Positions 29,749 through 35,737 of a stretch of DNA of 35,737 nt are shown one piece after another. This stretch comes from Anaerolineae bacterium. Its GTDB lineage: Bacteria > Chloroflexota > Anaerolineae > Aggregatilineales > UBA2796. The stretch's first letter is position 1. Each line of letters begins with the position of its first letter. Below the pieces are notes generated by a model. It did no database searches. It worked only from the letters and a program-made list of their open reading frames with translations, and was not told where the DNA came from. Where the stretch lies: assembly GCA_019637555.1 (NCBI GenBank), contig JAHBVK010000060.1, positions 1 through 35,737 of the forward strand, given 5' to 3'. The position numbers were made by a program, and so were the translations under genes.

Positions 29749-32496
29749 ATGTTCATGTACGCACCCAAGCGATTCCTGAAGATTGCGCTCCTCCTCCTGC
29801 TGACCATCTCGGCATTGCTGCCTGTTACGGCTTCCGCACAGGTCGCCAGCAGTGTGCAAATTAACTACACCGAGGTGGAAGAGAATACCAAAGAGAATGG
29901 GCTAAATCTGAAAGTTTACTTTACGCTGCTTGATGGCGCAGGCAAGGTCATCCCCGCGGCAACGCCCACCAATGCGGATATTACGCTGGTTCCCGAAGAT
30001 GGTGGCGGACCAATTGCCGCTAAAGTGAGCAAAGCGGAAGGTCCGATCTCTTTGGTGTTGGTGCTGGATACCAGTGGCAGTATGGCGTCGCAGTTGTTCA
30101 ATATGAAGCAAGCAGCCAAAACACTGGTCGATAAAGCACCGCAAAACACTCGCTTCACCCTGATTCGTTTCAGCAGCGATATCCAATCACTGGTCTCCTT
30201 CACCGAAGATAAAGATCGCGTCAAAGTCGCTATAGACTCGCTTCGGGCGCAAGGTGCAACCTGCCTCTTTGATGCTGCTTATGCGGGTGTCGAGTCACTG
30301 ATCGGCACATCGCAAGGTCGCCGTGCGGTCATCGTATTCACCGATGGGCGTGACGAAAAAACAGCAGGCGGTGGACCATGCAGCACCAAAACACGCGAAG
30401 AGGTGGTGCAGAAGGCGAACGATCCTAATTTTAACGTCCCCATCTATACCATCGGTTTCGGCAGGGACAACATCGACGTGGAAAGCCTGACCATTCTGGC
30501 GCAGCAGACCCGCGGTGTAGCAGCTATTGGTCAGAACTTACAACTACTGTTCGGCGAGATCGTCGATGCACTTAATTCGCAGTGGCAGGCGGAAGCGTTA
30601 GTCTTTCCCAAAGCTGGTCAACGGCTGGTTACGTTAGGCGTCAAACTGACCGGAAACGTAATTGTGCAAACGCCCGGAACAGGCTATTTCATTTCGCCCA
30701 AAGATTTCACGATTAGACCAACAGCGACGATCACGCCGTCAGCGACGTTGCCTCCCCTCGCCATCAGTGTCGATACCGTTCAGAAGAATGATGCTGATAA
30801 GACGATCAGCGTTTCGATCACGGTCAACGAGCCATCACAGGTGAGCGAGTATCGCTTCGATGTGATCGATGCCAATGGTATTCTAGTTAAGTCGCTCACG
30901 GTCCCTGCGCCGATTAGTGGACCTGTCTCCATCCCAATTGGCGAGCTGCCCACCGGCAATTACGATGTCCGCGTTACGGCAGTGACCAAATCTGGTCAGC
31001 AGGTGCGCTCTGACACAGCTAAAGTGGGCTTGGTGCAGACTGCGACACCGACACCGCCCGCCTCTGATACTCCCGTTCCCACTGAAACTACCGTGCCGAT
31101 CACGGTGATTATCGACAGCAAGCGCTATGAGGATGATGCGACCAAGCAAGCGCTGCTGGTCAATCTCAAATTCACCGGACAGGAACGCATTCACCACTTG
31201 CGTGTCAACTTGCTGAATGAGGCGGGCATTGTGGTGCGCGAGTACCCCAATTTCGAGGTACAGCCTGTCATCGCACTCGATCTGGATAACTTACCCGGTG
31301 GCGTCAGCTACACCATCGATCTGACGGCGCTGTCGGCAACTGATGAAGTGCTGTTCCGTACCAGTGATAAGTTCACCCATACGCTGCCAACCCCGACTCC
31401 ACTGCCGACGACAACCAGCACATCAACACCTGTGGTGCCGCAGATCGCCATCTCCGGCATCGTCGATGAACGCGATGCCCGTCAGTTTGCTATCACGGTA
31501 GCAGTCACCAACCCGCAAGTGATCGCGCAGTATCAGGTGCGCTTCGTTGACGCCGCTAACGTTGAATACCGCAAGTTGCTGGTTGATGCGCCGCAAGGTA
31601 ACCGGATTGTGGTTGATAATACCAACTTCACACCCGGTAAGTACACGATAGAGATCAGCGGTCTCGACAGCGCCGGACAAATCATCGCACAAGGGACTTT
31701 AACTTTCGAGTTCAACCCGCCGACGCCTACCCCGACGGTAACCGCTACTCCACGCAGCTTAATCACCGATCTAACCACAGGGTTGCAAAGTGAGCAGCAG
31801 CGTCCGGTCATTCTATTAGTGGTCGCCGCCGTCGTCTTAGGCTTGATCGCCCTGATGTTTGTGGTAGCGCGTCGCCCCAAGAAACCCGAAACTGGTACTC
31901 CTGTGCTCAACCAAATGACTGGCGCTGTTGACCTGCGGGCATTGAAGGCACAGCAAGATAAGAAGGGGCAGCCACGTAATACCGCGCAGTCCGCGCCGCC
32001 TAAACCACCGCAGCCACCGCAGCAGTCACAAGGCGGCTACGGATCGGGAGCAACCGAGCGCACGGCGATGGTGGATGTGCAAGGTGGCTACGACGCTGAT
32101 AAGACCAGTCCGGTTGCCTACGCGACTTCAGCACTACCACGCGCTCACTTAACGGTGGAGAACTCGCGTGAGAAGCCGATGATCGGGCGGACGGTTGAGA
32201 TCGCGCACACGCCATTCACGCTAGGCAGACGGCAGCGCGATTTGAACTTCGATAGCGATGACAATGTATCGCGCGAACACGCTGAGATCACTTTCAAGAA
32301 CGGCGATTACTACATCACTGACTTTAGGAGTATGCACAATACGTTCATCGATGACCGTCAAATCGAGAAGGGTGCTGCGGTCAGACTGTATAATGGCGCT
32401 GCAATCCGCCTCGGCTCAACGACCTTGCTTCGTTTCACGCTTGAGGGGTCTTCCACTAACCTTGACATTGACGCTACCCGCCCAATGAGCAAGTGA
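29749..32496 (+). CDS. Membrane protein with extracellular VWA and intracellular FHA domain
   Basis: The 915-residue protein has a signal peptide (cleavage near TASA-QV, residue 30) and a von Willebrand A domain (about 100-270) with an intact metal site DTSGSM starting at Asp107. Three similar Ig-like units of about 85 residues follow, separated by Thr-Pro-rich linkers, and then a single membrane segment (687-707). The inner part has a Pro/Gln-rich linker and an FHA domain (about 820-895) with GRRQRD and NVSREHAEI, which binds phosphothreonine. The layout implies ligand binding outside and phospho-dependent docking inside. The PP2C gene follows 13 bp later. GAGG precedes the ATG; ATG at 29755 is an alternative. 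No Ser/Thr kinase is seen. Confidence 0.9.
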   Translation: MFMYAPKRFLKIALLLLLTISALLPVTASAQVASSVQINYTEVEENTKENGLNLKVYFTLLDGAGKVIPAATPTNADITLVPEDGGGPIAAKVSKAEGPISLVLVLDTSGSMASQLFNMKQAAKTLVDKAPQNTRFTLIRFSSDIQSLVSFTEDKDRVKVAIDSLRAQGATCLFDAAYAGVESLIGTSQGRRAVIVFTDGRDEKTAGGGPCSTKTREEVVQKANDPNFNVPIYTIGFGRDNIDVESLTILAQQTRGVAAIGQNLQLLFGEIVDALNSQWQAEALVFPKAGQRLVTLGVKLTGNVIVQTPGTGYFISPKDFTIRPTATITPSATLPPLAISVDTVQKNDADKTISVSITVNEPSQVSEYRFDVIDANGILVKSLTVPAPISGPVSIPIGELPTGNYDVRVTAVTKSGQQVRSDTAKVGLVQTATPTPPASDTPVPTETTVPITVIIDSKRYEDDATKQALLVNLKFTGQERIHHLRVNLLNEAGIVVREYPNFEVQPVIALDLDNLPGGVSYTIDLTALSATDEVLFRTSDKFTHTLPTPTPLPTTTSTSTPVVPQIAISGIVDERDARQFAITVAVTNPQVIAQYQVRFVDAANVEYRKLLVDAPQGNRIVVDNTNFTPGKYTIEISGLDSAGQIIAQGTLTFEFNPPTPTPTVTATPRSLITDLTTGLQSEQQRPVILLVVAAVVLGLIALMFVVARRPKKPETGTPVLNQMTGAVDLRALKAQQDKKGQPRNTAQSAPPKPPQPPQQSQGGYGSGATERTAMVDVQGGYDADKTSPVAYATSALPRAHLTVENSREKPMIGRTVEIAHTPFTLGRRQRDLNFDSDDNVSREHAEITFKNGDYYITDFRSMHNTFIDDRQIEKGAAVRLYNGAAIRLGSTTLLRFTLEGSSTNLDIDATRPMSK

Positions 32497-32509
32497 GACG
32501 AGGACGACT

Positions 32510-34000
32510 ATGAACAGGAATGTCCTGACCATACTCGATGTCTACGGTGAAACCAACATCGGCTTGAAACGACAGAAAAACGAAGATTCGTTCAAATTGC
32601 TGATGCCGCCTGAAGCCACCCCGCAGGAAGCGATGGGGGCGCTGTTCATGATCGCTGATGGCATGGGCGGCTTAGGCGGCGGTGATGTCGCTAGTAAACA
32701 CGCTATTGACGAATTCGTGCGCCGTTATTACAGCGGGGCGAACCCTGAACGCGATATGAACACGCGCTTTCAAGGAGCGCTAGAACAGGCGAATATAAAG
32801 GTTCGCGATCAAGCCGTTACCGTTGGCTTACCGCGCATCGGTTCGACGGCGGCGGGAATGCTCTTGCAGCCGAGTGGCAAAACCCTGATCTTTAATGTGG
32901 GCGACTGCCGCGTTTACCGCATCCGGCGCGGTCAGATCGAGCGTGTCAGCCGCGATCAGAGCATCACTGAGCAGCAGATCGAAAGTGGTCTAATCAGCGA
33001 AGAAGATGCCAAGCACACCCGCAACTCGATGGTGACGGCATTCGTCGGGCAGCCTTATCCGCTGTCGGCGGAAGTCAACATGGAAGATGTACAAAATGGC
33101 GATGTATATGTCATTTGCAGTGATGGGTTGTGGGGACTAGTCGATGCGCCGGAAATTCTCAAGATCGCGCGTCGGGATTCTGCTGTCCGTGCTGTACCTA
33201 AACTGATTAATCTAGCACTCAAGCGCGGTGGTATTGACAATATCACCGCCATTATTGTGCGCGTCGGCAAACCACCAATGATGGCTGGCTGGCTTCCCGT
33301 TGGTGTAGTCGGACTATTAGCAGCGGCAGGGTTAGGTGGAGTTGGTTTGTATAGCCTGACCAATCCGCCAACTGCCACGCCCACCTCAACACCTACCACA
33401 GCTGCGATAGTTACTCTCGCGCCCAGCAGTACTTCCTCTACTGATATTTTGATCCTGCCGACGGACACGCCCACGCAGACGCAGACAGCATCACCAACCA
33501 ACACCGTGACTCATACCAGCACTACACGCCCGACTCGGACTCGCTTCCCGACTAATACGCCGACCTTTACGAAGACGGCGACAGCGTCACCAACACCAAC
33601 CAATACTCAGACACCATCAGTCACCCCGACGGCTACATCAACACACACGCCGTCAGCGACCATCACCCTGACGCCATCGCAAACGTTGACGCCAAGCCGA
33701 ACGCGGACTCGCACTGCGACTCCAACGCGGACCTCAACGGCGACTCCGCAGCAGGCACAGGCGAACAATCCACCGCGTCCATCGCGCACGCCGACAAGAC
33801 GTCCGGCGACGAACACACCGTTGCCGCAGCCAACGACTCAGAGTCAGCCAGCGGCAACGAACATTCCACCTACCAGTATTCCACCAACAAATCCGCCACC
33901 GCCAACCAATACGCCTATCCCACCACCGACGAACACACCAGCGCCGCCACCGACGAATACGCCGTTCTGCATCCCAATTCCGATCATCTTGCCCTGCTAA
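32510..34000 (+). CDS. Membrane PP2C-type protein phosphatase with Thr/Pro-rich outer tail
   Basis: The 496-residue protein starts with a PP2C domain (1-255): GETNIGLKRQKNEDS, IADGMGGLGGGDVAS with metal-binding Asp50, NVGDCRVYRI, CSDGLWGLV and GGIDNITAIIVR are all present. It therefore removes phosphate from Ser/Thr residues. One membrane segment (about 265-285) follows, then a 210-residue tail rich in Thr-Pro, probably outside the cell and perhaps glycosylated, ending NTPFCIPIPIILPC with two cysteines. The upstream gene supplies an FHA phospho-binding partner. GACGAGGACG precedes the ATG. Its stop lies six bases from the stop of the convergent hydrolase gene. Confidence 0.92.
   Translation: MNRNVLTILDVYGETNIGLKRQKNEDSFKLLMPPEATPQEAMGALFMIADGMGGLGGGDVASKHAIDEFVRRYYSGANPERDMNTRFQGALEQANIKVRDQAVTVGLPRIGSTAAGMLLQPSGKTLIFNVGDCRVYRIRRGQIERVSRDQSITEQQIESGLISEEDAKHTRNSMVTAFVGQPYPLSAEVNMEDVQNGDVYVICSDGLWGLVDAPEILKIARRDSAVRAVPKLINLALKRGGIDNITAIIVRVGKPPMMAGWLPVGVVGLLAAAGLGGVGLYSLTNPPTATPTSTPTTAAIVTLAPSSTSSTDILILPTDTPTQTQTASPTNTVTHTSTTRPTRTRFPTNTPTFTKTATASPTPTNTQTPSVTPTATSTHTPSATITLTPSQTLTPSRTRTRTATPTRTSTATPQQAQANNPPRPSRTPTRRPATNTPLPQPTTQSQPAATNIPPTSIPPTNPPPPTNTPIPPPTNTPAPPPTNTPFCIPIPIILPC
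33367..33963 (+). repeat. Degenerate Thr-Pro codon repeat in PP2C tail
   Basis: Within the PP2C gene, codons for Thr, Pro and Ser alternate as irregular TPT, TNTP and PPTNTP units. The DNA is a variable run of ACG/ACC/ACT and CCG/CCA/CCC codons rather than an exact tandem repeat. It encodes an extended stalk and could vary in length between strains. Confidence 0.75.
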
Positions 34001-34006
34001 CTAACG

Positions 34007-34786
34007 CTAACTGGCGCTTGTAGGCTCGTTTTGCTGCCAACGCTCCAACCAGCCCGTCACTGCCGCGACCAGTTCGCTGCGGTGACGGGCATAAGTATGA
34101 TTTGCGTCGTTGATCTTCAGCAGTTCCGCTTTATTTCCGCTGGCATATTGCAGTGCTTCCGCATGATAGAGTGGCACGACCTCATCCGCTGTGCCATGCA
34201 TCAGTAATGTCGGCTGTGTAAGCTTACCCATCAGCCCGTAGGGATTCTCAGCTCCGCCCATGCCCAACCATTGCTGTCTCAACTTCTGCGCAGTTGATCC
34301 ACGTAAAAAGGGGACTACCGCACTGAAAAACTGATCGCTGAGGATCAGTTCGTCGAAGTCCGCGATGCCGGAAACTGAGACGACTGCGCGAATACGCGGA
34401 TCTCGGGCGGCGCTGACGATTGCCGCGCGACTACCCAAACTATTACCGATTACCGCGATCTGACCAGCATCCACCTGCCACGTATCCCGCTTAGCAAGTA
34501 AGTAGTTTAGCGCCTCCGCTACTTCATCGGGCTGACGGCGCATATCGTAGTCACCGCCGCTGCCCCACGCTCCCCTGAAGCACAGGATCAAAGCGTGCCA
34601 GCCAAGATCGCGCAGCCGATAGGCAATATCAACATTCTTCTCCGAGCCGGGAATACCGTGCAATAACAATGCTGTAGGACGCGGACGATCACCGTCAGAC
34701 CCGTACAGCGTGCCGATTAGTTCATCATTGATCTTTACGGCATCGCAATCAGCAGTGTAAGCGGGTTGTAGTCTGTCGTTTTCCAT
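34007..34786 (-). CDS. Alpha/beta hydrolase (dienelactone hydrolase/prolyl oligopeptidase-like)
   Basis: The 259-residue protein has the oxyanion region LLLHGIPGSEKN (41-51), the nucleophile elbow VIGNSLGSRAA with Ser116, the acid in HGTADEVVPLYHAE and the histidine in INDANHTYARH. The catalytic triad is complete. Substrate is unknown; soluble esterase or peptidase activity is typical. It lacks a signal peptide. Start at 34786 is chosen for AAGGA upstream and for matching the fold's first strand; an in-frame extension to 35158 runs across the Flp promoter region and has no ribosome site. The gene is divergent from the Flp pilin gene. Confidence 0.87.
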   Translation of the reverse strand: MENDRLQPAYTADCDAVKINDELIGTLYGSDGDRPRPTALLLHGIPGSEKNVDIAYRLRDLGWHALILCFRGAWGSGGDYDMRRQPDEVAEALNYLLAKRDTWQVDAGQIAVIGNSLGSRAAIVSAARDPRIRAVVSVSGIADFDELILSDQFFSAVVPFLRGSTAQKLRQQWLGMGGAENPYGLMGKLTQPTLLMHGTADEVVPLYHAEALQYASGNKAELLKINDANHTYARHRSELVAAVTGWLERWQQNEPTSAS

Positions 34787-35024
34787 AATGTCCTTGTTGC
34801 GGTGCAAGGTGAGTAGAAAGTGATCAGCCCCGCATAGTAACCACTGTTCGCTTTGATCTAGCTCGTCTTTTTGCACAAGAACACTCAGTCTGACCTGAAA
34901 GCTCGACGTCAAAACCACGCACTTAACTATGCGCTTGTCACGTTGCAACAAATGGGCAACCGTCATAGTCTGACATTGCTTGAGCATTAGCTTGAGCTTT
35001 TTAGAGAGGAGGTGATTAAATCTT

Positions 35025-35186
35025 ATGCTAGACAGATCGCGTATGGAGGAATCGCGCAAGGAAGGCTGGGGATTATTTGAATATGCACTTATCTTCGTAC
35101 TTGTCGCTATCGTGATTGTTGTGCTTTTAATTTTCCTTGGTCCATCGGTTGGGACCATCTATTCTAGTATTGGTCCCAACATCTAA
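35025..35186 (+). CDS. flp: Flp/Fap-type pilin (class IVb prepilin)
   Basis: This 53-residue gene is short but convincing. The translation has a basic leader ending in RKEG, then WGLFEYALIFVLVAIVIVVLL. Cleavage after Gly14 puts Glu at +5 and Tyr at +6 of the mature pilin, as required for Flp prepilins and their TadV-type peptidase. A C-terminal IYSSIGPNI completes the short pilin. The ribosome binding site is exceptional: GAGGAGGTGAT at 35007-35017 is complementary to the 16S 3' end over about ten bases. The spacing to the ATG is somewhat long, and a second ATG at 35043 is possible. No tad assembly genes are near, so it must use genes elsewhere. Confidence 0.85.
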   Translation: MLDRSRMEESRKEGWGLFEYALIFVLVAIVIVVLLIFLGPSVGTIYSSIGPNI

Positions 35187-35205
35187 ATTAAGTCATCGCA
35201 GCAAG

Positions 35206-35236
35206 CAGGAGGATGTTCATTAATGGCATCCTCCTG
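35206..35236 (+). terminator. Hairpin terminator after flp
   Basis: CAGGAGGATG at 35206-35215 and CATCCTCCTG at 35227-35236 form a perfect 10-bp stem with an 11-base loop, 20 bp past the flp stop. The following TATCTTCTATT is only moderately T-rich, so termination is likely but not textbook. Confidence 0.65.
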
Positions 35237-35267
35237 TATCTTCTATTGACTTACAACTGCGTACACT

Positions 35268-35540
35268 TTACCAACTTCTGGCAACTTGCGCGCTCTGAAC
35301 CTCACGACTGCTGCCTTTGCTTCTCCGCAGCACATCGTAGACTCGCTCACATTCCGCCTGAGCTTCTTGTATACTGTGACAGCGCAAACGGCGGTTTACT
35401 AAAGGACTACCTACTGACCCATTGGCATTTTTCAACGAAAGTTGCCACGTCCAATAGCCGAGAATCTGGATCACAACAGCGCAATAATCGTTCGTCTCTG
35501 ACTTAAATCGCTTCTCGATATCGGAGTAATACCAGATCAT
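35268..35540 (-). CDS. Possible small protein of unknown function
   Basis: The 90-residue frame starts MIWYYSDIEKRFKSETND at an ATG with GAGAGG five bases upstream. It contains WTWQLSLKNANGSVGSPLVNRR and HSIQEAQAECERVYDVLRRSK, a strand pair plus an amphipathic helix that looks protein-like rather than random. No signal peptide or membrane segment is seen. I do not recognise the family. The DNA on both sides lacks any other gene, which favours it being real, but it could still be chance. Confidence 0.45.
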   Translation of the reverse strand: MIWYYSDIEKRFKSETNDYCAVVIQILGYWTWQLSLKNANGSVGSPLVNRRLRCHSIQEAQAECERVYDVLRRSKGSSREVQSAQVARSW

Positions 35541-35737
35541 CTGAACCTCTCATCATTACTGACGCCATCTGGAATTCGCTGCAAAGTAGAGATGAATCTG
35601 CGGTGGTGTTATCAGCATAGACAAGATGAGCTAAACAGCGTCTAAACAGAACAAGATTTACATGTAAAGAATCGATGCGCTCAAATCTCAGCATTGGATC
35701 AGTGGTTCTTCATTACTTAACATTGGCTTAACACTCT
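35541..35737. other. Right edge, no feature recognised
   Basis: The last 197 bases hold only a short minus-strand frame without a ribosome site or recognisable product. No promoter, repeat or RNA gene could be supported. Confidence 0.4.

Noticed and set aside
33367..33963. Thr-Pro region as CRISPR or DNA satellite
   Set aside because: It is in frame, degenerate at DNA level and has no spacer structure; it is a coding stalk.
34978..34997. Direct repeat GCTTGAGC twice before flp
   Set aside because: Eight bases twice with 4 bp between is too short to support an operator without further copies.
34787..35158. N-terminal extension of the alpha/beta hydrolase
   Set aside because: It lacks a ribosome site, has no domain and covers the flp gene and its leader on the opposite strand.

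Overview
The window reads as an accessory-rich part of a bacterial chromosome, most likely a Chloroflexota (Anaerolineae-like) organism with an anaerobic or facultative lifestyle. This is inference from gene content: a group 4 [NiFe] hydrogenase beside a HoxE-type diaphorase subunit, octaheme and heptaheme cytochromes c, membrane proteins with Thr-Pro-rich stalks, a VWA-FHA/PP2C pair and a Flp pilin. No rRNA, tRNA, CRISPR array or insertion sequence was recognised.

Left part (1-10576, all minus strand). The window opens inside hoxE/nuoE, the first gene of what is probably a bidirectional hydrogenase or diaphorase operon continuing past the left edge. A gap of about 560 bp with a perfect CRP/HcpR-type palindrome separates it from a tight 12-gene operon read from 10576 down to 811. 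That operon encodes an energy-converting membrane [NiFe] hydrogenase: four ion-pumping antiporter-like subunits, a NuoA-like subunit, small subunit, NuoC-like, large subunit with all four Ni-Fe cysteines, NuoH-like, a 2x[4Fe-4S] protein and a HycI-type maturation protease. A ketopantoate-reductase-like gene is embedded in it.

Middle-left part (10577-18575). A structured hairpin and an alpha-toroid protein gene precede a divergent intergenic region holding two more perfect CRP/HcpR-type palindromes and a candidate ArsR operator. From it runs arsR, octaheme tetrathionate-reductase-like cytochrome, a heptaheme cytochrome c fused to a cytochrome b membrane domain, and two YeeE/YedE half-transporters, the second with a cysteine-less rhodanese domain. 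I read this as a regulated sulfur-oxyanion uptake and respiration module. It is the best candidate here for an undescribed system, and the shared palindromes suggest co-regulation with hydrogen metabolism.

Middle part (18576-29563). A four-gene operon follows: nucleotide-sugar epimerase, lipoprotein, cysteine-rich exported protein and ECF transporter S component. It converges on asnB. Then come an orphan OmpR-type response regulator, an MFS transporter behind a hairpin that hides its ribosome binding site, a phage-like SH3-muramidase, a radical SAM enzyme of the AmmeMemoRadiSam type and two small unknown genes.

Right part (29564-35737). A VWA/FHA membrane protein and a membrane PP2C phosphatase look like an inside-outside phosphothreonine signalling pair. 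They are followed by an alpha/beta hydrolase, a divergent 53-residue Flp pilin gene with an exceptionally strong ribosome binding site, and a possible small gene near the right edge.
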